Source: Rhodopseudomonas palustris JSC-3b (GTDB taxonomy: Bacteria; Pseudomonadota; Alphaproteobacteria; Rhizobiales; Xanthobacteraceae). Taken from it: 64,000 bases of DNA. Shown here piece after piece: positions 1 through 8,623 of the stretch. Where the stretch lies: positions 611,999 through 675,998 of the forward strand of contig KI632513.1 in the NCBI GenBank assembly GCA_000504425.1, read 5' to 3'. A program made the translations under genes and the position numbers. A model generated the notes under the pieces. It saw only the letters and a list, made by a program, of their open reading frames with translations, did not search any database and had not been told where the DNA came from. Numbering within the stretch: position 1 is the first letter of the stretch; every line of letters begins with the position of its first letter.

Positions 1-1
1 G

Positions 2-1303
2 TTCAGCGCCGCGGGGCTGGACCATGAGGCGCCGCATCCGCTGCCGGACCGCTTGCGGCCGCGCACGCTCGCCGATGTGGTCGGCCAGGATCACATTCTC
101 GGCCCGGACGGCGCGCTGACGCGCATGCTGGAAACGCGCACGCTCGGCTCGCTGGTGTTTTGGGGCCCGCCCGGCACTGGCAAGACCACGGTTGCGCGGC
201 TGCTCGCCGACGCCACTGAACTGCATTTCGAGCAGATTTCCGCGGTGTTTTCCGGCGTCGCCGATCTGAAAAAGGCGTTCGATGCCGCGCGCGCCCGGCG
301 CGAGCTGGGGCAGGGCACGCTGCTATTCGTCGACGAGGTCCATCGCTTCAACAAGGCGCAGCAGGATTCGTTTCTGCCGGTGATGGAAGACGGCACCGTG
401 GTGCTGGTCGGCGCCACCACCGAAAACCCGTCATTCGAGCTGAACGCGGCGCTCTTGTCGCGCGCGCGGGTGCTGGTGTTTCACTCGCTCGACGTCGCCG
501 CGGTGGAAAAACTCTATGCCCGCGCTGAAACCATCGAGGGTCGGTCGCTGCCGCTCGACGTCGAAGCGCGTGCCGCGCTGGTGCGGATGGCCGATGGCGA
601 TGGCCGCGCCGCGCTGACGCTGGCCGAAGAAGTGTGGCGCTCGGCGCGCGCCGGCGAAGTGTTCAATATCCAGCAATTGCAGGAGATCCTGCAGCGTCGC
701 GCGCCGATCTACGACAAGTCCGCCGACGGCCACTACAACCTGATCTCGGCGCTGCATAAGTCGGTGCGCGGCTCCGATCCCGACGCCGCGCTGTATTATC
801 TGGCGCGCATGCTCGATGCCGGCGAAGACCCGCTGTTTCTGGCGCGGCGCGTGGTGCGGATGGCGGTCGAAGATGTGGGCCTCGCCGATCCGCAGGCGCT
901 GGTGATCGCCAATGCCGCCAAGGACGCTTACGATTTTCTCGGTAGCCCCGAGGGCGAACTCGCGATCGCGCAGGCGGTGATCTATGTCGCCACCGCGCCG
1001 AAATCGAACGCCGCCTACAAGGCCTATGGTGCGGCGATGCGCAGCGCCAAGCAGAACGGCTCGCTGCTGCCGCCAAAACATATCCTCAACGCGCCGACCA
1101 AGCTGATGCAGCAGGAAGGCTATGGCGAGGGCTATCAATACGACCACGACACGCCAGAGGGCTTTTCCGGCCAAAACTATTTTCCGGACGAGCTCGGCCG
1201 CCAAAACTACTACCGGCCGCCCGATCGCGGCTTTGAGCGCGAAATCCGCAAGCGGCTCGATTATTGGGCGCGGCTGCGCGCCGCCAAGGGCGGCGACGAC
1301 TAA
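2..1303 (+). CDS. rarA: Replication-associated recombination protein RarA/MgsA (5' end outside window)
   Basis: This is an AAA+ ATPase of the clamp-loader-like RarA (MgsA/WRNIP1) family, which acts at stalled replication forks. The reading frame is open from the first bases of the window, so the start codon lies upstream; about 433 residues are visible and only a short N-terminal piece is missing. Near the start the protein reads RPRTLADVVGQDHIL, a family hallmark. A Walker A (GPPGTGKTT) and a Walker B (LLFVDEVHRF) follow, and then sensor 1 (GATTENPSFELN). The C-terminal half carries the conserved tetramerisation region, ending with family-typical YQYDHDTPEGF and FPDELG. The next gene starts 29 bases downstream on the same strand. 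Nothing looks broken. Confidence 0.95.
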   Translation, partial: FSAAGLDHEAPHPLPDRLRPRTLADVVGQDHILGPDGALTRMLETRTLGSLVFWGPPGTGKTTVARLLADATELHFEQISAVFSGVADLKKAFDAARARRELGQGTLLFVDEVHRFNKAQQDSFLPVMEDGTVVLVGATTENPSFELNAALLSRARVLVFHSLDVAAVEKLYARAETIEGRSLPLDVEARAALVRMADGDGRAALTLAEEVWRSARAGEVFNIQQLQEILQRRAPIYDKSADGHYNLISALHKSVRGSDPDAALYYLARMLDAGEDPLFLARRVVRMAVEDVGLADPQALVIANAAKDAYDFLGSPEGELAIAQAVIYVATAPKSNAAYKAYGAAMRSAKQNGSLLPPKHILNAPTKLMQQEGYGEGYQYDHDTPEGFSGQNYFPDELGRQNYYRPPDRGFEREIRKRLDYWARLRAAKGGDD

Positions 1304-1332
1304 GCACCGCACACCAGCGCCAAGGAAAGCAC

Positions 1333-1788
1333 ATGCTGGCACCCTCCGACGGCTTCAATGACATTGCCCGCGCCATTCAGTTGGCGCTGGCGCCGGTGTT
1401 CCTGCTCACCGGCATCGCCGGCCTTTTGAGCGTGATGGCCGGGCGGCTCGCCCGGATCTTTGATCGCAGCAGTGCGCTGATCGAGAACAGGCGGGCGCTG
1501 CTCTTGTCGGTGCACACCTCGCTCGATCGCGAGCAGGACAGTCTGGAGCGGCGGCGGCGCTATACCAGCCTCGCCATCACCTCATCGACCATCGCGGCGC
1601 TGCTGGTGTGCCTCGACATCGCGGTGATCTTCCTGGAGCTGATGTTTGACACCCCGATGAAATGGCCGATCGGCATTCTTTTCATCGCCGCGGTGCTGTT
1701 TCTGATCGTCGGGCTGGCATCGTTTCTGCGCGAGGTCCATCTCGCCATGAAGACCACCCATATCGGCCTGGCGCCGCCGCCAGGCTGA
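1333..1788 (+). CDS. DUF2721 family membrane protein
   Basis: This is a 151-residue protein with a DUF2721 layout: an N-terminal hydrophobic segment (about residues 12-35), a basic and acidic middle helix (RIFDRSSALIENRRALL) and two further membrane segments (about 75-98 and 107-128). I chose the ATG at 1333 because AAGGAA lies just upstream; the open frame extends to a GTG at 1264 inside rarA, but that extension is not family-like. Function is unknown for the family. It sits between rarA and a YjbQ gene on the same strand and may be co-transcribed with them. Confidence 0.8.
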   Translation: MLAPSDGFNDIARAIQLALAPVFLLTGIAGLLSVMAGRLARIFDRSSALIENRRALLLSVHTSLDREQDSLERRRRYTSLAITSSTIAALLVCLDIAVIFLELMFDTPMKWPIGILFIAAVLFLIVGLASFLREVHLAMKTTHIGLAPPPG

Positions 1789-1809
1789 CAACGAGCAGGG
1801 GAGACAGCG

Positions 1810-2229
1810 ATGAAGTCGTATCGCAAAGAGCTGTGGTTTCAGACGCCGGGCCGGCGCGCCTTCGTCAACATCACGGGCGAGGTCGAGGCCGCGCTGCGCG
1901 ACAGCGGCGTGCGCGAAGGCCTGGTGCTGGTCAATGCCATGCACATCACCGCGTCGGTGTTCATCAATGACGATGAGAGCGGCCTGCACCACGACTACGA
2001 GAAATGGCTGGAGCAACTCGCGCCGCATGAGCCGGTGTCGTCCTATCGCCACAACCGCACCGGCGAGGACAATGCCGACGCCCATATGAAGCGTCAGGTG
2101 ATGGGCCGCGAAGTGGTGATCGCGATCACCGACGGAAAACTCGATTTCGGCCCGTGGGAGCAGATCTTTTACGGCGAGTTCGACGGCGGCCGCCGCAAGC
2201 GCGTGCTGGTCAAGATTATTGGCGAGTAA
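1810..2229 (+). CDS. yjbQ: YjbQ/UPF0047 family protein (secondary thiamine-phosphate synthase type)
   Basis: The 139 residues match the YjbQ/UPF0047 family along their full length. Features seen are the N-terminal strand F-Q-T-P-G-R-R, the run [17 protein letters not shown], the segment [14 protein letters not shown] with the conserved histidines and acidic residues, and the ending [13 protein letters not shown]. Some members have been reported to have weak thiamine-phosphate synthase activity, but the physiological role is unsettled. A good ribosome site (AGGGGAGA) precedes the ATG. It lies 21 bases after the DUF2721 gene and is followed by a hairpin that separates it from the convergent chemoreceptor gene. 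Confidence 0.9.
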   Translation: MKSYRKELWFQTPGRRAFVNITGEVEAALRDSGVREGLVLVNAMHITASVFINDDESGLHHDYEKWLEQLAPHEPVSSYRHNRTGEDNADAHMKRQVMGREVVIAITDGKLDFGPWEQIFYGEFDGGRRKRVLVKIIGE

Positions 2230-2252
2230 CGCCGCCGCGCTTCACTAAAATC

Positions 2253-2285
2253 ATTCGCGGGCCACGCTCGGCATGGCCCGCGAAT
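2253..2285. terminator. Hairpin between convergent genes, probable bidirectional terminator
   Basis: A perfect 12-bp inverted repeat (ATTCGCGGGCCA / TGGCCCGCGAAT) with a 9-base loop lies in the 74-base gap between the ends of yjbQ (+) and the chemoreceptor (-). There is no long T tract on either side, so termination is inferred from position and stem strength. Confidence 0.55.
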
Positions 2286-2303
2286 CTTTGATGGTGTGCG
2301 GCG

Positions 2304-4310
2304 CTAGGCGCGGCGGCTGAGCACGCCGCTGCGCAGGCTATCGAAGAAATCGGCGACCTGATGTGACAGCCGGTCGGCCTGTTCGGCCAGTTCATTGGTG
2401 GCCGAGAACACATCCGCGGCCGAGCGGCTGGCATGCGACACCGCTTCGCTCACTTCGGAGATGTTGCCAGACAGCGCCGAATTATCACGTGCCGCGCTCT
2501 GCGCATGATCAGAGATTTCGTGCGTAGCACCGCCTTGCTGCTCGATCGCCACCGCGATCATGCCGGTGACCTCGCTGATCTCGCGCATCGCGCCGCCGAT
2601 TTCGCGCACCGCGCCGACCGCATTCTTGGTCGAGCTTTGGATCGCCGCGACTTCCTCGGAAATCTCCGCAGTGGCCTTTGAGGTCTGCGCCGCCAGCGCT
2701 TTCACTTCCTGCGCCACCACCGCAAAGCCACGGCCGGCTTCGCCAGCGCGCGCCGCTTCAATGGTGGCGTTGAGCGCCAGCAGATTGGTCTGCGCGGCGA
2801 TGGCCTGAATCAGCACCACCACGTCGCCGATCCGCTCGCTCATCGCCGCCAGCCCCTCGATTTCCACGATCGACTGTTCGGTGCGGCTGTCAGCGGTGTG
2901 CACCACGTCTTTCGCCTTGTCGATCTGCCGCGCGATCTCGCCGATCGACGCCGACAATTCCTCGGCGGCTGCGGCGACGGTCTGCACGCTCTCCGATGCT
3001 TGCCGTGACGCCTCGCTGGCCGAGGCCGCCTGGCCGGACGCTTGCGAAGCGACTTCGTCGATCGAGTGCGCATTGACGCGCATGTGTTCGGCCTTGTCGG
3101 TCACCGAACGCAGCATCTCTTCGATCGAGGAGCGGAATGCTTCCACCGCCCCCAGAATCTTGGCCTTCTGCTCGTCCTCGATGCGGGCGCGCTGCTGCTC
3201 CTGCAGCGCGGCGTCGTGCTTGGCGCGCTCGATCGCCTTGTGCTTGAAAGTCTCGACCGCAGCCGCCACTTCGCCGATTTCGTCGCTGCGGCCAAGGCCG
3301 GGCGGCACCACCGAGAAATCGCCATCGGCGAGGCGGTTCATGCCCGCGGTCAGCGCGCGCAGCGGCCGCACGATGCTGCGGCTCAGCAGCGCGGCGAGGC
3401 CAAGCGTCAGCAGCAGCACCGCAACGCCGATCGCGATCGACCAGCGCCGCGCTTCAGACAGCGTCTGCACCAGCGCGCCGCGATCGACGCCGAGCACCGA
3501 GAAGCCGATCGTGGCGCCTTCGTAATCATGCACCGGCGCCAGCACCACCATCTGCTCGCTCGCGCCGATCTGCATCACCGCGGTGAGCGACTGGCCGGAG
3601 TTGGCCTGCGCCATCTGCTCGTCGGTCAGCGGCGGCGTGGTCGCGAAGGTCGAGGCATAACGCTCAAAGCCGTTTCCCTTCTTCAGATAGAGCGCGACGT
3701 CGGCATTGGTGCCTTGCTTGAAATTGGCAAAGAACTTGTCGCCGACCGACAGTCCGACTTCGACCGAGCCGATCTGTTTGCCATCGGCCATCACCGGCGT
3801 CACGCCGCGGATGCCGAGCCCTTCGACGCCATATTCGATGCCGACCACCGGCTGGCCGGCGTTGTTGACCTTGAGCACGGTCTTGCGGATCGCGGACAGG
3901 TCGTCGCCGAACTTATCGATTTTGTGCAGCCGCAGGAACGAGGTCGCGGGCGCAGTGTGGAACTGCATCTGCACCACGCCATGGCTGGTCCTCAATTGCT
4001 CGAAGGTCGGCGCCAGCATGCGGATCAGCGCGTCGCGGTCGCGCTTGGCGAATTGCTCTTGCACCACCGTGTTGCTGGCGAGCGTGTTGGCAATCGACAG
4101 CGCGCGCTCGCCATAATTGTCGAAGCGCTGCGTCAGAAAGCTCTGCAATTCCTGCAATTCGTGGTTCGCGGCCTGCTCAGCCATGCGCGTCGACAGGATC
4201 ATGTTGCTGATCGTGGTGGCTGTCGCCGCGATGACGACGCTGGCTGCCAAAGCAAGCGCGAAACGAAGGCCGATGCTGAAACGCAACGATCGTTGACCCG
4301 AGGTGTTCAT
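2304..4310 (-). CDS. Methyl-accepting chemotaxis protein with double-Cache sensor
   Basis: This 668-residue transmembrane chemoreceptor has an N-terminal membrane helix (about residues 14-37), a periplasmic sensor of about 250 residues, a second helix (about 290-308), a HAMP domain and a long cytoplasmic coiled coil. The sensor contains the signature [18 protein letters not shown], typical of the dCache_3 type. The signalling tip has the invariant [20 protein letters not shown]. The C-terminus (SGVLSRRA) has no CheR/CheB pentapeptide. I chose the ATG at 4310 because it directly precedes the first membrane helix; the frame stays open to 4631, but that extension is not receptor-like. No che genes are nearby, so it is an orphan receptor. 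The ligand cannot be read from sequence. Confidence 0.92.
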   Translation of the reverse strand: MNTSGQRSLRFSIGLRFALALAASVVIAATATTISNMILSTRMAEQAANHELQELQSFLTQRFDNYGERALSIANTLASNTVVQEQFAKRDRDALIRMLAPTFEQLRTSHGVVQMQFHTAPATSFLRLHKIDKFGDDLSAIRKTVLKVNNAGQPVVGIEYGVEGLGIRGVTPVMADGKQIGSVEVGLSVGDKFFANFKQGTNADVALYLKKGNGFERYASTFATTPPLTDEQMAQANSGQSLTAVMQIGASEQMVVLAPVHDYEGATIGFSVLGVDRGALVQTLSEARRWSIAIGVAVLLLTLGLAALLSRSIVRPLRALTAGMNRLADGDFSVVPPGLGRSDEIGEVAAAVETFKHKAIERAKHDAALQEQQRARIEDEQKAKILGAVEAFRSSIEEMLRSVTDKAEHMRVNAHSIDEVASQASGQAASASEASRQASESVQTVAAAAEELSASIGEIARQIDKAKDVVHTADSRTEQSIVEIEGLAAMSERIGDVVVLIQAIAAQTNLLALNATIEAARAGEAGRGFAVVAQEVKALAAQTSKATAEISEEVAAIQSSTKNAVGAVREIGGAMREISEVTGMIAVAIEQQGGATHEISDHAQSAARDNSALSGNISEVSEAVSHASRSAADVFSATNELAEQADRLSHQVADFFDSLRSGVLSRRA

Positions 4311-4789
4311 TCCAAAATTCCATACTTCAAAAGCGAGTTCCAATGTCGCGACGATCCGCAACCGCGTGTCCCGTAGCGCTGATTGGCTTAAGCTTGGATG
4401 AAGCAACCGCGCGTCTGCAGTTAGTTGTGGTGCTCGTGCATCAAGTATTCGCAGCGCATGCGCGCGGGCATATGCGATTAGTTGCATCGCATGCATGGAA
4501 AAGTGGTGTGCGGTTGTATTATCGATGCCATCGAAACTGGCGAATAATCGCTGTTGCACGGTGAGGATGAGGCGCGCCTCATCGCACGGAATTTTCCAGC
4601 GCAACGATGATTGCTGACGAGCAGTGAGCATCAGCGGTAATGCCGGGTGTCAGGAAAACGCCTGACGTGCTGCACCGGAGCACGAACCTCGCGCGAACAT
4701 GCGAACACTGCTAGCTTGCTGGTTGCGTCAATTCGATAGTGCGGCGCTGCCAGCATGGCGTTGCCGCCAGCTTCGGAGGCTCGACCACC
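4311..4789. other. Divergent intergenic region, chemoreceptor / Ntn hydrolase
   Basis: These 479 bases have no supported gene. Part (about 4380-4560) is visibly more AT-rich than its surroundings and probably holds the promoters of both flanking genes. A small inverted repeat, GTCAGG / CCTGAC with a 6-base loop, lies at 4649-4666. CGGAGG at 4774-4779 is the ribosome site for the downstream gene. Confidence 0.5.
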
Positions 4790-5854
4790 ATGGCGTCATC
4801 GATCGGTTCGCGCGCACTGGTTTTGGCATTGGCTGCGATGATGGCCACGGCGCCGTCGCTGTCCCAGGCCTGCACAAGGCTGGTCTATCTTGGCGCCAAC
4901 AATCAAGTCGTCACCGCGCGCTCGATGGACTGGCGCTATGAGATGCCGACCGATCTGTGGAGCTTTCCGCGCGGCATGGCGCGCAGCGGCGAGGTCGGGC
5001 CAAACTCGCTGACCTGGACCTCGAAATACGGCAGCGTCATCACCTCGGGCTATGGCGTATCGACCTCCGACGGCATGAACGAGGCGGGGCTGGTCGCCAA
5101 TCTGCTGTGGCTGGCGGAGGCCGACTATCCGAAATTCGACAGCAGCCGGCCGGGACTGTCGATCGCGCTATGGGCGCAATATGTGCTCGACAATTTCGCG
5201 ACCGTCGCCGAAGCGGTCGCGGCGCTCGAGAAAGACCCGTTCGTGATCTATTCGGACAGCGTGCCGGGCTTGCAGCTCGCCACTACGCTGCATCTGTCGT
5301 TATCAGATGCCAGCGGCGATAGCGCGATCATCGAATATATAGGCGGCAAGCCGGTGATCCATCACAGCCGCAACTATCAGGTGATGACCAATTCGCCGAT
5401 CTTCGAAAAACAATTGGCGCTTGATGATTATTGGAAGGAGATCGGTGGCACCGTCATGCTGCCGGGCACCAACCGCGCTGCCGACCGTTTTGCGCGCGCC
5501 TCGTTTTACGTTGGCGCGATTCCGAAAGACGACAATCCCGATCGCGCGCTGGCCGCGGTGTTCAGCGTGATCCGCAACGTCTCGGTGCCGCTCGGCATCG
5601 CAACGCAAGATCAGCCGAACATTTCCTCGACGCGCTGGCGCACCGTCGCCGATCAGCAGCGCAAACTGTATTTCTTTGAATCGGTGCTGACGCCGAATGT
5701 GTTCTGGGTCGATCTCAAGGCGATCGATTTCTCGGCCGACAAGGGCAAGGTCAAGAAGCTCGACCTCGGCCCGCAGCAGTCCAACATCTTCTCCGGCGAC
5801 GCTACGGCGCAGTTCAAGGACGCCGCGCCGTTCAAGTTCATGGGCAAACCGTAG
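4790..5854 (+). CDS. Exported linear amide C-N hydrolase (choloylglycine hydrolase / penicillin V acylase family)
   Basis: This is a 354-residue Ntn-hydrolase. A clear Sec signal peptide (ALVLALAAMMATAPSLSQA) ends directly at a cysteine followed by TRLVYLG; in this family that exposed Cys is the nucleophile. Other family features are ARSMDWRYEM (Arg and Asp near the active site), the GMNEAGLVANLLWL segment, and an Asn in MTNSPIF. The ATG at 4790 has CGGAGG 10 bases upstream and places the signal peptide at the N-terminus; the ATG-less extension upstream was rejected. Periplasmic relatives hydrolyse acylated amides such as bile-salt-like compounds, penicillin V or N-acyl homoserine lactones. 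Which of these applies here cannot be told. Confidence 0.88.
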   Translation: MASSIGSRALVLALAAMMATAPSLSQACTRLVYLGANNQVVTARSMDWRYEMPTDLWSFPRGMARSGEVGPNSLTWTSKYGSVITSGYGVSTSDGMNEAGLVANLLWLAEADYPKFDSSRPGLSIALWAQYVLDNFATVAEAVAALEKDPFVIYSDSVPGLQLATTLHLSLSDASGDSAIIEYIGGKPVIHHSRNYQVMTNSPIFEKQLALDDYWKEIGGTVMLPGTNRAADRFARASFYVGAIPKDDNPDRALAAVFSVIRNVSVPLGIATQDQPNISSTRWRTVADQQRKLYFFESVLTPNVFWVDLKAIDFSADKGKVKKLDLGPQQSNIFSGDATAQFKDAAPFKFMGKP

Positions 5855-5993
5855 CGCTTGCTGACAGCGGCGAGGCCGCCCGGCGGCCCACAGCGGCGTG
5901 TCCGGGGCCAAATCCACCGTGACCCTGGGCGGCTTTTGCGCTAGGCACTGCCTTCGTTCCCCTTGTCCCACGCCGTTACGCGAGCCGTTCCCC

Positions 5994-7403
5994 ATGAGCC
6001 GTCAAACCAAAAAACCTCTCGCCAAGCGCGGTGCCGGCGGCGATCGCCCCAAGGGCGGTAGGCCGGCCAAAACCGGCGCGGTCAAGGGTGGGGCCAAGAG
6101 CGCGGCTCAAGGCGGGCCCAAGGGCACGACGATCAAGGGTGGAGCCAAGCCTGGAGCCAAGAGCGCTGGCCTGCGTGCCGATCGGCCCGCCGCGGCGCGG
6201 CCGCCGCGCGAGCGTTCCGGCGAGCGGATCGAGCGGCCCGCGGGTAGCCGTCCGGCCGGTGATCGGCCGCACAGCGCGCGTCCCGGCCGTCCGCCGCAGC
6301 GCCAAAGCTCGGCTGCGCCGTCCCGTGCGCCGCGTGCCGCGCGGCCGGATCAGGGCGTGCGCGAGGCCTTTGCACCCGAATCGGCCAAGCCTGCGGTGGA
6401 AGCCGCGCTGCCGACCAAGGTGCAGACCGTCACGGTCAGCGCCGATGAGAACGGCATGCGGGTCGATCGCTTTCTGGAAGCGCGCTTCCCCGGGCTGTCG
6501 TTCTCGCACATTCAGCGCATCGTCCGGAAAGGCGAGCTGCGCGTGAACGGCAAGCGCGCCGACAGCAAGGACCGGCTGGAGGAAGGACAGAGCGTGCGCA
6601 TTCCGCCGCTCAAGCTCGACGCGCCGAAAACCGGCGGCTCGCTGTCCGAGGCGCAGCAAAAGACGCTGGCTCAGCTCAAAGAAATGACGCTGTACGAGGA
6701 TGCCGACGTTCTGGTGCTGAACAAGCCGGCCGGGCTTGCGGTGCAGGGCGGCTCCGGCACCACGCGCCATATCGATCAGATGCTCGAAGTGATGCGCGAC
6801 GCCAAGGGCCAGAAGCCGCGGCTGGTGCATCGCATCGACAAGGAGACCTCGGGCTGTCTGCTCGTGGCGAAAACCCGCTTTGCCGCCACCGCGCTCACGG
6901 GCTCGTTCCGCTCGCGCTCGGCGCGCAAGGTCTATTGGGCGCTGGTCGCCGGCGTGCCGAAGCCGAAGCAAGGCCGGATTTCGACCTATCTCGCCAAGGA
7001 AGAGAGCGAGGACGATTCCATCATGCGCGTCGCCAAGCATGGCGACGAGGGCGCCAGCCATGCCGTGACCTATTACGCGGTGGTGGAAGCCTCGGCGCAG
7101 AAACTGGCCTGGGTGTCGCTGAAGCCCGTCACCGGCCGCACCCATCAGCTCCGCGCCCACATGGCCCATATCGGCCACGCCATTGTCGGCGATCCAAAAT
7201 ATTTCAACATCGAGAACTGGCAGCTGCCGGGCGGCCTGCAGAACCGGCTGCATCTTTTGGCGCGGCGCATCGTGGTGCCGCATCCGCGCGGCGGGGTGAT
7301 CGACGTGTCGGCGCCGCTGCCGCCGCATATGCTGCAAAGCTGGAACCTGCTCGGCCTGGAACACGATCGCTTTGATCCGATCGAACACGCGCCGGAGGAG
7401 TGA
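5994..7403 (+). CDS. RluA-family pseudouridine synthase (RluC/RluD type) with basic low-complexity N-terminus
   Basis: The protein (469 residues from ATG 5994) converts uridine to pseudouridine, probably in 23S rRNA. An S4 RNA-binding domain covers about residues 145-200 (RVDRFLEARFPGLSF). The catalytic domain has the family motif HRIDKETSG with the catalytic Asp near residue 281, and TGRTHQLRAHMAHIGHAI downstream. The first about 140 residues are a Lys/Arg/Gly/Ala/Pro-rich tail, far longer than in enterobacterial RluC; similar tails are common in this bacterial family and probably bind RNA. The reading frame remains open to 5898, but the ATG at 5994 is the natural start. The next gene starts about 30 bases downstream. 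Confidence 0.92.
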   Translation: MSRQTKKPLAKRGAGGDRPKGGRPAKTGAVKGGAKSAAQGGPKGTTIKGGAKPGAKSAGLRADRPAAARPPRERSGERIERPAGSRPAGDRPHSARPGRPPQRQSSAAPSRAPRAARPDQGVREAFAPESAKPAVEAALPTKVQTVTVSADENGMRVDRFLEARFPGLSFSHIQRIVRKGELRVNGKRADSKDRLEEGQSVRIPPLKLDAPKTGGSLSEAQQKTLAQLKEMTLYEDADVLVLNKPAGLAVQGGSGTTRHIDQMLEVMRDAKGQKPRLVHRIDKETSGCLLVAKTRFAATALTGSFRSRSARKVYWALVAGVPKPKQGRISTYLAKEESEDDSIMRVAKHGDEGASHAVTYYAVVEASAQKLAWVSLKPVTGRTHQLRAHMAHIGHAIVGDPKYFNIENWQLPGGLQNRLHLLARRIVVPHPRGGVIDVSAPLPPHMLQSWNLLGLEHDRFDPIEHAPEE

Positions 7404-7434
7404 GGCACTTGCCGTGATCGGGCAGGCACCCGAC

Positions 7435-7767
7435 ATGAGGATGATGCGACGGCCTTTGCTGCTCTCGATCACGCTCGCGCTGCTCGGCCTTGGCCTGGCG
7501 GCGGCGCTGCCGGATGGCCGCGCCGCGGCGCAATTCCTGCCCGGCACCTCGCCGACCTTGCTGCCGCCACCCCCTCCGCCGCCGCCGCCGCCGCGCATCG
7601 AAGTGCCGGTGGTGCCGAAACTCGACGCGCCGCCGCAGCAGCCCACGATGCCGCGCGGGCGCAATTCATTCAGCGACCGCGTGATCGATTGCCTCGATCA
7701 GGGCGCGGCCTATGGGCTGCGGCCCAATGATCGCGCCGCTTATTCGCGGGCCTGCGCCAATCGCTGA
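7435..7767 (+). CDS. Small exported proline-rich protein of unknown function
   Basis: This protein is about 110 residues long. A signal peptide (MRMMRRPLLLSITLALLGLG...RAAA) is followed by a polyproline block of ten consecutive prolines, the segment IEVPVVPKLDAPPQQP, and a C-terminal domain of about 45 residues with two cysteines (VIDCLDQGAAYGLRPND...SRACANR). The C-terminal part resembles short periplasmic proteins found in Nitrobacteraceae. The ATG at 7435 is chosen because it begins the signal peptide; a GTG at 7414 is also possible. It lies between the pseudouridine synthase and the ATP12 gene, both closely spaced, so the three may share a transcript. No function is proposed. Confidence 0.75.
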   Translation: MRMMRRPLLLSITLALLGLGLAAALPDGRAAAQFLPGTSPTLLPPPPPPPPPPRIEVPVVPKLDAPPQQPTMPRGRNSFSDRVIDCLDQGAAYGLRPNDRAAYSRACANR

Positions 7768-7779
7768 CGAGGAGACGTG

Positions 7780-8562
7780 ATGCGCGAATTGTTCGATGAG
7801 GTCGCCGGCCAGTCGCCGCTCGATCCGCAGGAGGCGGTGCGCCGCACCAGCCGCGGGCCGTTGCCGAAGCGGTTTTACCAGGAGGCCGGCTGCACCGCCG
7901 CCGAGCCATCCGGCTTTGCGATCGTGCTCGACGGCAAGACGGTGCGCACGCCGTCCAAGCAGCCCTTGGTGGTGCCGCAGCGGGCGCTGGCCGAGGCGAT
8001 CGTCGCCGAATGGCAGGCGCAGCAGGAACAGATCGATCCGACCACCATGCCGCTGACCCGGCTCGCCAACAGCGTTATCGACGCGGTGCAGGATCGCGTT
8101 GCCGCGGTGCGCGACGACGTCGCCAAATATTTCGAGTCCGATCTGCTGTTCTATCGCGCCAGTTTTCCGGCCGAGCTGGTGGCGCGCGAAGCCGAGCATT
8201 GGGACCCGGTGCTGTTCTGGGCTGCGGATACGCATAACGCCCGCTTCATCCTCGCCGAAGGCGTGATGCATGTGCGCCAGCCGGAAGCCGCGGTGGCGGC
8301 GGCGCGCGCGGCCTTGCCCGATGAGCCCTGGACCATCGCGGCGCTGCATATCGTCACCACCATCACCGGCTCGGCGCTGCTGGCGCTGGCGCTGCATGCC
8401 GGGCGTCTCGACGCCGACCAAGTCTGGGCCGCCGCCCATGTCGATGAGGACTGGAACATCGAGCGCTGGGGCGCCGATGAGGAAGTCTTGGCGCGCCGCG
8501 CCGCGCGGCAGCGCGATTTTCAGGCGGCGGCGCTGGTGCTGGCCAGCGCGCGGGCAGGTTAA
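7780..8562 (+). CDS. ATP12-family F1-ATPase assembly chaperone
   Basis: These 260 residues match the ATP12 chaperone family, which in mitochondria helps assembly of the F1 alpha subunit and in alphaproteobacteria is presumed to do the same. Family features seen are RFYQEAG, FAIVLDGKTVRTPSKQPL near the N-terminus, LANSVIDAVQDR, SDLLFYRA, and the C-terminal AHVDEDWNIERWG. GAGGAGA precedes the ATG at 7780; a GTG at 7777 is in frame and equivalent. No ATP synthase genes are present in the window, so the link to F1 rests on family knowledge. Confidence 0.92.
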   Translation: MRELFDEVAGQSPLDPQEAVRRTSRGPLPKRFYQEAGCTAAEPSGFAIVLDGKTVRTPSKQPLVVPQRALAEAIVAEWQAQQEQIDPTTMPLTRLANSVIDAVQDRVAAVRDDVAKYFESDLLFYRASFPAELVAREAEHWDPVLFWAADTHNARFILAEGVMHVRQPEAAVAAARAALPDEPWTIAALHIVTTITGSALLALALHAGRLDADQVWAAAHVDEDWNIERWGADEEVLARRAARQRDFQAAALVLASARAG

Positions 8563-8623
8563 CGAGACCTTTACGCGCCGCCATTAAGCTCGGGTCATCA
8601 ATCGCTTGGCGATCCGAGGGCCC

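Noticed and set aside
5976-7664. 562-codon open frame opposite the pseudouridine synthase
   Set aside because: Low-complexity Arg/His/Ala composition and full overlap with a recognised enzyme show that it is a shadow.
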